From: Stentor coeruleus
Lineage: Eukaryota; Ciliophora; Heterotrichea; Heterotrichida; Stentoridae
NCBI GenBank assembly: GCA_001970955.1
Contig: MPUH01000872.1
Location: 1-31,173, forward strand
Length of the DNA: 31,173 nucleotides
Direction: 5' to 3'
Part shown: one piece after another, positions 1 through 8,232 of the stretch
Numbering within the stretch: the stretch's first letter is position 1
Layout: every line of letters starts with the position of its first letter
Position numbers and translations under genes: made by a program
The notes under the pieces: model-generated
What the model was told of the DNA's origin: nothing
What the model saw: only the letters and a program-made list of their open reading frames with translations
The model's database searches: none

Positions 1-536
1 AATACTAATTATTACTTGAAAGTCTTAAGGCATCGCTTCTAAATTTTTGCTTAAAGTCTATTATGAATTGCATATAAATGGATCTAAATAGCTAATTAAT
101 CAAAATATATTCATCATATTTAAAATAATTATTTCTTTACATAGATTATAAGTATTATATATACCTAAAATAAATCCGGTTACCACAAATACTACTTAAA
201 TCAAACTAAGAAATTCATATTAAAATTTAAAAAATTAATTCAAGAATAGAGTAAAATAATTCTAGTAGGCATTTGCTAGTTTTAAATCAATTTAATCAAA
301 AAAATCCAAGAAAGCATCATTTACTTTTTTTAAATCAGATTTTTGATAATCTTAAAAAATACCAAACACAAATATAATGTCTTTAAGTAAAACTTAGTAA
401 AATTATATAGCTTTAGACCATATTCAGTCAAAAAAAATAAAATAATAAATGGGATTATAGTTATAGATTTAAGCAGCCAGTAATTAGCGATATTTAGTCC
501 TATAATTTGAACTCAAACTTTTATTTAAATATGATC
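1..536. other. A+T-rich gap, no gene recognised
   Basis: No reading frame of useful length and no tRNA or rRNA signature is visible. A 14-nt string at 397-410 looks like a tiny intron (GTAA...TATAG) but is not flanked by a coding frame that it would join. I see nothing else supportable here. Confidence 0.6.
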
Positions 537-785
537 TTAAAAAAAATCGCTTGTATTTGGCTTGGTCTTTGGTACTAGAGCTTTATGATACTTTTTTTCA
601 TGCCTTTTAAGCTTTGTTGGCGATGGGAAGTTAATTAAGCATTTTTCGCATACACTAATTTTCGATGCACTCATAACCTCTACAACTTTGTATTCACCTT
701 CAAATGTAGGTGCACATTGTATAATCAAAGGAGGTCTGCCAAAAGCTTCAAGCATTGATGCAAAACTCAAACAATTTTTATCCAT
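537..785 (-). CDS. Small single C2H2 zinc-finger protein (82 aa)
   Basis: One classical C2H2 zinc finger lies in the middle to C-terminal part of the protein. It reads CEKC, about 12 residues with the usual F and L core positions, then H-x4-H (HEKKYH), which should bind one Zn2+. A single finger suggests nucleic-acid or protein binding, but no target can be inferred. The N-terminal half (SMLEAFGRPP...) is not recognised. The protein is very short for a transcription factor, so it may be complete or an exon of a larger gene. The start is the first ATG of the frame, and the stop is TAA. It is separated from the cyclin gene by about 760 bases. The finger pattern makes it more than a chance ORF, but expression is unproven. 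Confidence 0.6.
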   Translation of the reverse strand: MDKNCLSFASMLEAFGRPPLIIQCAPTFEGEYKVVEVMSASKISVCEKCLINFPSPTKLKRHEKKYHKALVPKTKPNTSDFF

Positions 786-1545
786 TATATTACCACCACT
801 TCAAAATTTTTATTTTTTATATAATTTACATTTTGTAAAGATTATGATTATTAGGTTTCTCATAAAGGTAATTAAATCGCTTATTTTAAGCGAAATCTTT
901 TGCGTAAACACTCAAAAAGAAAATTTTTAAATCAAATCTCAAACTATTATTCAATTGTTTTTTAAAATGTTTTTCTGGATAAAAGATTACTCTTCAAGAT
1001 TTGACTTTCAGAGAGCAGCCTACAATAACTTCAAAGTAATTGCAAAAATCTATGATGCACATATCGAAATCTTTTTTTATGATTCCTAAGATTTGATATT
1101 TATTCTTTAGATGATGGGTTGATAAAGTTTAAGCTTAAGTAGATGAGCTAAGACAATTTTTTCTTAAAGTTTATCCCTGGCACTACTCTTAATTCTGTTT
1201 ATAAGAAAATATAAAGGATTTATTTTCAACTATTTGTTTTAATCATCATAACTACAAGGATAAATCATGAACTCTAGCTCTAAATAGGAATTTCCAAGCT
1301 AAATTCATCTTCTATTTAAAATATTTCAATAAGCAAAATAATTCATATAAAAGTATTCAACAAAGCTAGCTACTGATCATAAAAATCAGTTTTTCAGTAT
1401 ATTTTACAAATCACAAAGCAAATAGCTTCTTTAAAAAATAAATAAGTGTTATCTTTAGACATTAAATTCTAATAAAATATCATTGCATAAAAATTCCCTT
1501 GTTAAATATAATTACTTACAAGTAAGTAAATTGATTAATTTATAA
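786..1545. other. Gap with a possible gene relic (967-1089)
   Basis: This stretch holds no gene long enough to call. A 40-codon frame at 967-1089 (+) starts MFFWIKDYSSRFDF and has base composition more like coding DNA than the surrounding gap. It ends at TAA, and the same frame then meets many stops. It may be a decayed gene fragment or chance. The rest is A+T-rich 3' flank of the cyclin gene. Confidence 0.4.
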
Positions 1546-2436
1546 TTAATTCACTGACACTGAATCATAATCTTGTGAAGAATATTTTTCTCTTATTGCC
1601 TTTAGTGGATTAAATCTTGCTAATTGTAATGTTGCCATCATCTCATGTATGCATTCTTTAAGTTCAGATTCTGCATATCCTGTTATTTGTTGTAATCGCC
1701 AGATCGAGTCTTTTTTAAAATGTTTTTGAGAGATTAAAACAGCTGCCGCAGCTTTAAGTGATGAACGATACCGAATCATGCTCATATCTAAAGTTGTCAG
1801 TTCTATGAGATACTGTCCTAAATTATGCTCTACATGATGCAAAGATGCACTTTCACTGAATTTCTGATAAAAAACCCAAGGTGTGGGTACGGTAAGTTTA
1901 AAATCCAAAGCTTTTAAGATTTCTTTTTCCATAAGCACGATCTGTGCTTTAGTATAAGCATTTTCGCAAACTTTTAAAAACTTTGAAAACTCTGGCGGGT
2001 AAATTTCTTCATATTTGGATGCGAGAAAAAGTGCAGAAATTCCTAACAACTGAAGTTGATATTTTGTAACAGATTTTTTTTGTAAAAACCTATCAACAAG
2101 TGAGATTGCAATATAAAATGTTTCAAGCAAAAGTTTTAAATATCTGTGAACTGACACTAGCCAATTGATTAAAATAGCTCTTGAATTTGAAGTTATGTCT
2201 GGCTGGTGTTTCATAAAATCCTTTTCAGCTTCATATAAAAGCTCTTCTTGTTTAAGATTTTGTATTATTTCTCTTGAGTACTCACTCACATGTTTTGGAT
2301 TTTTATCTACCGGCTGAGGGGAATGCCGGGCAGGAAGCCGATTAAAGCTTAGAGAATTTAGAGCTTTCCTTGCAGCTTCTATTGACTTCTTATAGCTTGA
2401 GCTCCTGTTTTCTTTGCATACATCTATGTAGTTCAT
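1546..2436 (-). CDS. Mitotic B-type cyclin (296 aa)
   Basis: This is a regulatory subunit of a cyclin-dependent kinase driving mitotic entry. The N-terminal cyclin box has the signature RAILINWL (residues 86-93, compare MRAILVDWL) and KYEEIYPPE (141-149), typical of A/B cyclins. The C-terminal cyclin fold follows, with the conserved LTTLDMSMIRYRSS-type segment. Two APC/C degrons sit in the short N-terminus: a KEN box at residues 8-10, and RKALNSLSFN at 23-32, which resembles a D-box (RxxL) with its Asn one position late. At 296 aa it is shorter than animal cyclin B (about 400 aa), the difference being the N-terminal tail. It is transcribed away from the Cdh1-like gene, whose product should recognise exactly these degrons. 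It has no intron, and the stop is TAA. The A versus B subtype is less certain than the family. Confidence 0.93.
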   Translation of the reverse strand: MNYIDVCKENRSSSYKKSIEAARKALNSLSFNRLPARHSPQPVDKNPKHVSEYSREIIQNLKQEELLYEAEKDFMKHQPDITSNSRAILINWLVSVHRYLKLLLETFYIAISLVDRFLQKKSVTKYQLQLLGISALFLASKYEEIYPPEFSKFLKVCENAYTKAQIVLMEKEILKALDFKLTVPTPWVFYQKFSESASLHHVEHNLGQYLIELTTLDMSMIRYRSSLKAAAAVLISQKHFKKDSIWRLQQITGYAESELKECIHEMMATLQLARFNPLKAIREKYSSQDYDSVSVN

Positions 2437-3222
2437 TGAAATAATAATTTCGATTTCTTATGTCTTTTCAAAAAAACTGTGAAATTTTCCTGATGAGATC
2501 TGTAAGTGACAAAAGTGCCTAATTTTGATATTTGAGAAAAATATAACTGAGATGGCATTTTTTGATAAAGTTTGAGTTGTACAAAAAATTAAGATATAAG
2601 GCTGAGTTTTATGCGTGTAAAAGATTATTTTGAAAAAAAAATTATGTTTTGCTTTTAAGCGTTTTTAGGATTTATTATTTATAGTTTTTACAAAGAGGAT
2701 TTTAGATTTTTAAGATAGACTTTGCGTAATTTGTTAGGATTATTGTGAAGGAATTTGGTTTTTCTTTGTTCATCTACTTTTATCATACTTGAATTATTGA
2801 AATATACATTTAAGATTTTATAATAAAAGTTTAGTGATAATCATATTACCATACAGTCTACCAAAGCTAAATTATAATCACATGCAAAAATTTACATCCC
2901 AAAAAAAAAGCACTTTAATATTCTCATATTTTACACCTAACTCATACCTTAAATACTTTTCCTATACAAAAACTCACCATCTTCATCTTCAATTCTCCAT
3001 CCAAAAAAAAATCTTATTCTTAAATCTATCATAGCCTTTCACAATTTCATTATCAATCATCAACAAACTTCTTAATCCTTTTCCATTATTCATAGCAAAA
3101 AGCCTTCCCATCACTATTTTCCCTATCATATCTCTCTATCTTTCTAACTTCATCAACCATCCCTTACAAAAAAAAAAACTTACACCAAGGTTAAATATGC
3201 CGGGCATTTAAATATAATATAA
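2437..3222. promoter_or_regulatory. Divergent promoter region between cyclin and Cdh1-like genes
   Basis: This 786-bp gap separates two genes transcribed outwards. Its left part (next to the cyclin) is C-poor and G-rich on the + strand. Its right part (about 2840-3180, next to the Cdh1 gene) is almost devoid of G. Each gene therefore has a C-rich, G-poor sense-strand 5' flank, with the switch near 2760-2840. A GTGAAA hexamer lies at 2479-2484, about 40 bases before the cyclin ATG. An 11-bp palindrome lies at 3197-3207. No core promoter element can be named with confidence. The 66-codon + strand frame in it (2834-3034) is low-complexity and not called. Confidence 0.5.
3197..3207. repeat. Short palindrome ATGCC-G-GGCAT before the Cdh1-like start
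   Basis: Two 5-bp arms flank a single central G, ending 15 bases before the ATG at 3223. It is the only G+C-rich patch in an otherwise G-free, A/T/C-rich leader, so it stands out as a possible protein-binding site or small hairpin in the 5' UTR. Function is unproven. Confidence 0.35.
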
Positions 3223-4554
3223 ATGAACACTCCTAAGAAATCTTTTGATACACCTCCAGGTCGATCAGGGAAGTCCTCAGGATGCAAAAATTTTTCACCA
3301 CTAAATGACGATGGTGGACGATTTATCCCAAACCGAGTCTCATCCAACTTAAAACTGCTGTTTGAAAAAGCTGAAATCGACTACAAGCCTGAAAAAACTG
3401 AAGACTCCTGTCACAAGTTCTCAGATTTCCTCCATTCCCAGCTTTTCAAGTCCCCAACAAATGACCACAAGTCCCACAACAACTTTTTTAAATACAAACC
3501 CCCACTGTTCCCAGGATTAGAAAACAAAGAAAACCAGCCATATTCAATGTTTGAACAAACTACAAGCTTTGAAACTCAGTCTTTAAGGAAATTTACTAAA
3601 ACTCCATTTAAAATTCTTGATGCTCCAAATTTACGTGACGACTTCTATATCGATGTTGTATCTTGGAGTACTAAAAATGTTATCGCTATAGGTTTACATA
3701 ATGAAGTCTACCTTTGGAATGCAGAAACTCTTAAAGTTCGTTGCCTTTGCAGTTTTGTTGGTGATAGTGTAGCAAGTGTTAATTGGAATCATAATGGTGA
3801 TACACTTGCTGTAGGTACTGAAAAAGGTCGTTTACATATATATGATATCAATTCTTTATCAATAATATACAACATTAGCAATCATTTAAGCCGTATTGGG
3901 ACAATGTCTTGGAATCATCATTTATTATCCTCAGGGTCAAGAGATGGGAATATAATCCATCAAGATATGAGATCAGGAAGTTTATGTTCAAAAGTATATG
4001 CCCATAGACAAGAGATATGTAAAATCAAATGGTCAAATGGTGGTGATTATTTGGTTTCTGGGGGAAATGATAATAGGATTATGCTTTGGTCATCACTTAA
4101 TCAAAACCCAGTCCATACATTTACAGGACATAATGCTGCGGTTAAAGCTTTAGATTGGTGTCCTTATAGTTCAAATATCCTAGCTTCAGGAGGAGGGACA
4201 GCTGATAAGACGATTCGTTTATGGAATATTAATAGTTTTGAACAAACTAATTGTATTGAAACCAACTCACAAGTTTGCAATATGCGCTTTTCTCAAAATA
4301 CACATGAATTAGTCACTAGTCATGGATACTCGGAAAACCTTATTAATATATGGAAATATCCTTGCTTACAACCAGTTGGGGAACTTAGAGGACATAATAG
4401 TCGGGTTTTGTATATGGATTTATCCCCAGATAAAGAAACGGTTGTAACTGGGGCTGGGGATGAAACTTTGAGGTTTTGGAAACTGTTTCCGATTAATGAA
4501 CAGGAAAATTTTGTCAGTAGCTCAGTCTCACTTTCCTTGAATGAGGTTAGGTAA
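3223..4554 (+). CDS. Cdh1/Fizzy-related WD40 activator of the APC/C (443 aa)
   Basis: This is a substrate-recruiting activator of the anaphase-promoting complex, which targets cyclins for degradation. The C-box GRFIPNR is at residues 32-38. A Cdh1-type motif TPFKILDAPNLRDDFY (about 127-142) precedes the propeller, and the seven-bladed WD40 region runs from about 145 to 425. Family hallmarks are ASGGGTADKTIRLWN and the final blade VTGAGDETLRFWKLF. The extreme C-terminus is EVR, close to the Ile-Arg tail that docks on the APC/C. RFIPNR and the KILDAP segment favour Cdh1/Fzr over Cdc20. The protein carries its own KEN box at 102-104, which may allow autoregulation. The N-terminus has several SP/TP sites (for example TPP near 10, SP near 25) suitable for CDK control. 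It is divergent from the cyclin, and the stop is TAA. Confidence 0.95.
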   Translation: MNTPKKSFDTPPGRSGKSSGCKNFSPLNDDGGRFIPNRVSSNLKLLFEKAEIDYKPEKTEDSCHKFSDFLHSQLFKSPTNDHKSHNNFFKYKPPLFPGLENKENQPYSMFEQTTSFETQSLRKFTKTPFKILDAPNLRDDFYIDVVSWSTKNVIAIGLHNEVYLWNAETLKVRCLCSFVGDSVASVNWNHNGDTLAVGTEKGRLHIYDINSLSIIYNISNHLSRIGTMSWNHHLLSSGSRDGNIIHQDMRSGSLCSKVYAHRQEICKIKWSNGGDYLVSGGNDNRIMLWSSLNQNPVHTFTGHNAAVKALDWCPYSSNILASGGGTADKTIRLWNINSFEQTNCIETNSQVCNMRFSQNTHELVTSHGYSENLINIWKYPCLQPVGELRGHNSRVLYMDLSPDKETVVTGAGDETLRFWKLFPINEQENFVSSSVSLSLNEVR

Positions 4555-5661
4555 GATTTAATTGAATAATTAACGAGGATTTTTCTTATAAATTATTATT
4601 TGAATTTGGTGTTAGAAGGATTTTGGTTGGGAAGAAGGTGATGAGGAGATTGGCTAAAGGTGTTATTTAACTTAATAACACTATTATCTTTTTAATATCT
4701 TAAACGGAAATCCGCCCATTAACTATAAAAAGATTTGTATCCAACCTCATCACATTACCGCCTCAAATTACAATAATTCCTAAACTTTCACATAAAAAAA
4801 CCCCCATAATCATATCTATTTACAACACTCTCCATAAATATCAAAACTAAATTAACTTAAAAATAACAGTGATATATCAACTCTTAACTTTCTACTTAAA
4901 CTACCCCGATATAGCTTTCGGTAAATACTCTTTAACACATTCATAACAAGAAAGCCCAATACCATTATCAACAAGTTATCTGATAATACAAGAAATATTC
5001 CCTGTCCATAATTCTCTAATCCTAGTAATCTTAAAAAATCACTTTAATATATCATAATAATTTATAGGCTTAGCTAATTGAAATATTGTCTTAACATAAT
5101 TTGAGAATTGTTTTAAAAATGTATAAAAACTTATACTAAAAGAACTTTTTATTGTTGAGGCTCCTTTATATAAATCAAAAAGCCTTCATTTCTTAATAGT
5201 TCTTTTAAACATGATTTGCTGATGGGTATTTGAAATTTTACATATGAACTTTTAGTGTTTTTTTTTTAAGATTACTCAAGAGGATATGAACTTAAGGTTG
5301 AACCTAAACTTGTATAGTCCTACAAGGATTTAAATCATTTTTATTACCAAGCACTAAAAGTGTATTTTATTATTCTTACTTACTTATGTCAAAAAGCTTT
5401 TAGTGGAAAATACGATTTTAGGAAGGATTTGATAATAACCTTAGAAAAAATGCACTAGAATTTAAGTTTTGTTTACATAAAAGTAGTTAATTTTTATATA
5501 ACCAATATTCAATTTTAATAATAAATGATTGTATACAAAAGCTTATATCAAAGCCACAAACTAAAATCTCATACAATTATATGATAACCTCTCTAAAAAG
5601 CATATAAAAGTAAAAAACTTTAAATATAATTCTAATCTGATGATAAATCTGCCTATAAATA
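4555..5661. other. Long gap with a stop-interrupted coding-like frame
   Basis: After the G-rich 3' flank of the Cdh1-like gene (to about 4660), the + strand switches to a C-rich, G-poor run at about 4690-5050. Elsewhere in the window that marks the 5' side of a gene, yet no intact ORF follows until 5662. One frame (4641-5432) reads as protein-like sequence broken by stops, mostly TAA. It could be a decayed gene, an unrecognised non-coding transcript, or the far-upstream flank of the 5662 gene. No tRNA or snRNA was recognised. Confidence 0.35.
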
Positions 5662-6039
5662 ATGACTGACGATTTAATTCTAAGTGTTCGTAGAAGAATA
5701 GCTGAAACATTTTCCCAACCTGGGTCCCCAATACCCATTCTTTCACCTTTGTCTAGTCCAAGGCATGTAAAATTTGAATATCAAGAAAGGACTCAAAAAA
5801 AGTTCAGTAAAATTTCTAAACCAAAAGAATATTTAAGCTTACCCAATATAAGTGTGCATAGAAATCCAATGAGTCTGTTAAGTGAAAGAGATGCTGGGCG
5901 AAAAAGACAATTTTCTACTAAAAAAAACTTATGGAAAGGGATTTATGCTTCTAATCTTATCTCAGCTACAAGCGGAAGTGAAATAGACTGGGATAAAATT
6001 ATAACAACTTGTGGGGAACTTATAAAAAACAAGTGCTGA
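5662..6039 (+). CDS. Hypothetical Ser/Pro-rich basic protein (125 aa)
   Basis: I do not recognise this protein. The N-terminus is helical and basic (MTDDLILSVRRRIAETF). A Pro/Ser-rich stretch at about 19-35 (QPGSPIPILSPLSSPRH) contains three SP dipeptides, possible proline-directed kinase sites. A basic middle and a short C-terminal helical part (DWDKIITTCGELIKNKC) follow. No membrane segment or signal peptide is apparent. The product is probably largely disordered. It is convergent with the Myb gene about 650 bases away. It ends in TGA, the terminator also used by several clear genes in the window. Composition is coding-like compared with its flanks, which supports a real gene, but no homologue is known to me. 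Confidence 0.6.
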   Translation: MTDDLILSVRRRIAETFSQPGSPIPILSPLSSPRHVKFEYQERTQKKFSKISKPKEYLSLPNISVHRNPMSLLSERDAGRKRQFSTKKNLWKGIYASNLISATSGSEIDWDKIITTCGELIKNKC

Positions 6040-6684
6040 TTTTCTATTTAACATAATTTTTTAGCACTTGTCAAATGATTTTTTTTGAAACTTTGAGTTT
6101 TATAATATGTGTATGCAAAGATTATAAGGCTTTAATTAATTAGTAGTATATATCAAATATGGTTGAATTTTGCATAAAACTTTGTGTATGTTATAGATGG
6201 GGTCTGGGAAATTTAAAGTAAATTTTTCTAGTATAGTAAATCATTATCATTAAAATATACATAATATAATTTATAGTTTAACTTTAGCTTAAAAGAACCT
6301 TTAGATAATTATTAATTCATAATTCTCGAAAGTAGCTTTTCTTATATAGATTTACTGTATTAATACCAATTTAGCTATTTTTATCTTAATTGATATGTAT
6401 ATTCTGTAAAATTTGATATTATCTCAAGTTATACATTAAAGTGAATTCCATTCCTAGTTATCTCTCATTTTTTTCTATTCTATTTCTATTTTGAGGTCAT
6501 TTTTAAGCTTAAATATTGTATACACTCACTAAATATTATAATCATTTTTTTACATGAGTCATCTGAACTTTTTATAGGCTCTAAATGTTATAATTTGCAA
6601 CTTTTCTTAATAAGTTATTAAATATGTATAATATTCGATATATATCCTTATACAAAAACTATAAAACCTTAATATTATCCACTA
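6040..6684. other. Convergent intergenic gap, nothing recognised
   Basis: This is A+T-rich sequence between the 3' ends of the 125-aa orphan (+) and the Myb gene (-). I see no ORF, structured RNA or notable repeat. Confidence 0.6.
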
Positions 6685-7296
6685 TCACACTAGTTTTATA
6701 TTATTTACGATAGTAGTTTCTTGAGAATCATTGGTTTCTGTGTTGTTTTTGTCTAATTCTTCGTGATTACTGAAAGGGTTTTTATGTTCTTTTTTATTTA
6801 TGCTGTTCCATCGATTTCTTACTGAATTTTCAGTTCTTCCAGTAATGAACCTCGCTATTTTGCTCCAGGCATTTCCATATTTGTGATGAAGATCACGTAA
6901 AAGTATATCTTCTTCAAGTGTCCAGTCAGTTTCTAAATAGTCCTTACTTTTTAAGTTTGGGTCTAAATGATTGAACCATCGCTCCCTACAATGCTTGCCG
7001 CGCCTATATTCACAGCCACTGAATACTTCTGCATTGATTTTTTTGGCTATTTTGCTCCAGTTTTTCGATCCATGATTTTTTACGTAAGCTAGAAGAATTG
7101 TGTCTTCTTCCTCACGCCAGGCCAAATCTCTTGCCCCACCTTTTTGTGCAGGTGAAAGCGAATTTGTGCTGATTTTTGTTTGATTCTCCTGTATTGAGAC
7201 GTTTTGAAAATGCTGAAAGTATTCTTGCATCTGAAACATTGCCAAATTCTTCAAGGCATACTCTTGAAACAATGCCGATATAAAATTGTGGTTCAT
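6685..7296 (-). CDS. R2R3-type Myb DNA-binding protein (203 aa)
   Basis: This is a probable nuclear transcription factor of the c-Myb/CDC5-like class. Two Myb repeats are visible. R2 has Trp at residues 60, 80 and 107. R3 has Trp at 125, 144 and 163, with exact 18-residue spacing. The recognition helices are GKHCRERWFNHLDP and RTENSVRNRWNSI, both close to the R2R3 consensus. The second half of R2 carries about eight extra residues (around AEVFSGCEYR, 89-98) between Trp80 and Trp107, lengthening the loop before the recognition helix. The N-terminal 50 residues are Gln/Phe-rich and the C-terminus is Asn/Glu-rich, both likely disordered. The start is the first ATG and the stop is TGA. Its upstream flank carries clustered inverted repeats, including TAACCG, which is close to Myb-site cores, so autoregulation is possible. 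Confidence 0.92.
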   Translation of the reverse strand: MNHNFISALFQEYALKNLAMFQMQEYFQHFQNVSIQENQTKISTNSLSPAQKGGARDLAWREEEDTILLAYVKNHGSKNWSKIAKKINAEVFSGCEYRRGKHCRERWFNHLDPNLKSKDYLETDWTLEEDILLRDLHHKYGNAWSKIARFITGRTENSVRNRWNSINKKEHKNPFSNHEELDKNNTETNDSQETTIVNNIKLV

Positions 7297-7387
7297 CTTA
7301 ATGATTACTTTTCAACCATAACATTTTTGTATAGCCTAGTACGGACAATTGGTATAGCCCGTAAAATATAACAAAAAAACTTTCTTA

Positions 7388-7401
7388 GTGAAAAATTTCA
7401 C
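7388..7401. repeat. Inverted repeat GTGAAA-AA-TTTCAC
   Basis: This is a perfect 6-bp inverted repeat with a 2-bp spacer, about 90 bases before the Myb ATG. The same hexamer pair recurs at 7500-7505 and 7515-7520, suggesting a repeated regulatory site rather than chance, though A+T richness raises the background. Confidence 0.4.
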
Positions 7402-7489
7402 ATTAGTGACGTAATAAATATAAGTGGTACTTATTCACTTAAATCCTTTGTAAAATGACCACAATTTTACAGAAAAACTTTATCATTTT

Positions 7490-7520
7490 CGGTTAGCACT
7501 TTCACTTGTAACCGGTGAAA
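7490..7520. repeat. Interlocked inverted repeats (CGGTTA/TAACCG and TTTCAC/GTGAAA)
   Basis: Two perfect 6-bp inverted repeats interlock: CGGTTA 7490-7495 pairs with TAACCG 7509-7514, and TTTCAC 7500-7505 pairs with GTGAAA 7515-7520. The two palindromes share the same segment, so they could form alternative structures or bind dimeric factors. The region lies about 200 bases upstream of the Myb start codon and is G+C-richer than its surroundings. Confidence 0.4.
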
Positions 7521-8232
7521 TCTTCGAAAAAAAAACTTTTTTCTGATCGGGATTGAAAAAAACAACCTTTTCAATAGATAGGTTTAGGATAATATGCTTT
7601 AACTAGTAACATAAATCAGAAATTGGATATGAATGTAATATGTCGGTAGGATAGTTTTATAAGGAAATACCTTATTTTAGTTGTGGGAAATAGTGTATTA
7701 TTTTTTAAATTTGAATACTTTTATGTTAGAAGATTGATATATATGTGAGAGAGACTTGGAGAGTTATGGATTTTCAGGGAAAAAGTCATATAAAGTTTTT
7801 AGATTTAGAACTAGAGATCTTTTAAAGGGTTTTTATAGGGTTTTAGATAAAAGATTTATTGAAGAGACTTAGAAAGGGATAAAAGTGTGGATTTTTGAGA
7901 TCTGGGCTATGAGAGAAAGGTTTGATTTTTTTTGCTGGTTTAGGGAAATGGGCTTTTGAAGAGGAATTTTTATATAAGTTTGGAATGGGATGGAAGATAC
8001 TTAGGAAGTAGGTGAATGAAAATAATACTTGTTGAGGTATACAAATTACTTGAGTATTTTACTAAGTGAATTTTATATAAAAAATCAAAGTAAAATATTG
8101 AAATGTATTCGCAAAAATTATTTAAATACAAATCCATGGACAAAAAAACAATGGTTTTTCTTGCAACGATGAGTTCGCAGAAGTATTTTATAATTGGCCT
8201 AAAATTTTTATTAGTATAAGCTAATATTAAAA

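Larger units (their letters stand above)
7297..8232. promoter_or_regulatory. Divergent intergenic region, Myb / EF-hand gene
   Basis: This 936-bp region lies between outward-facing genes. Near the Myb gene it carries a cluster of GTGAAA/TTTCAC inverted repeats (7388-7520). From about 7620 to 8030 the + strand is strikingly C-poor and G-rich, that is, C-rich on the Myb sense strand. From 8040 to 8232 the composition is mixed. No ORF is supported. Which part acts as the promoter for each gene cannot be told from sequence alone. Confidence 0.45.

Noticed and set aside
33..80. Start of the window recalls the 5' end of U2 snRNA (ATCGCTTCT)
   Set aside because: The highly conserved branch-site-pairing region of U2 is not present downstream, so the nine-base match is treated as chance.
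397..410. A 14-nt GTAA...TATAG string resembling a tiny intron
   Set aside because: It does not join two supported coding frames. Such strings are expected by chance in A+T-rich DNA.
300..1545. Frames in the left gaps that read as protein if TAA and TAG are taken as Gln
   Set aside because: All clear genes here use TAA, TAG and TGA as terminators, and stop density in most of these frames is near that expected for A+T-rich DNA. A recoded gene is not supported.
2834..3034. 66-codon + strand frame upstream of the Cdh1-like gene
   Set aside because: Low-complexity Ser/Leu/His/Lys-rich translation of a G-poor leader, without domain or coding signature.
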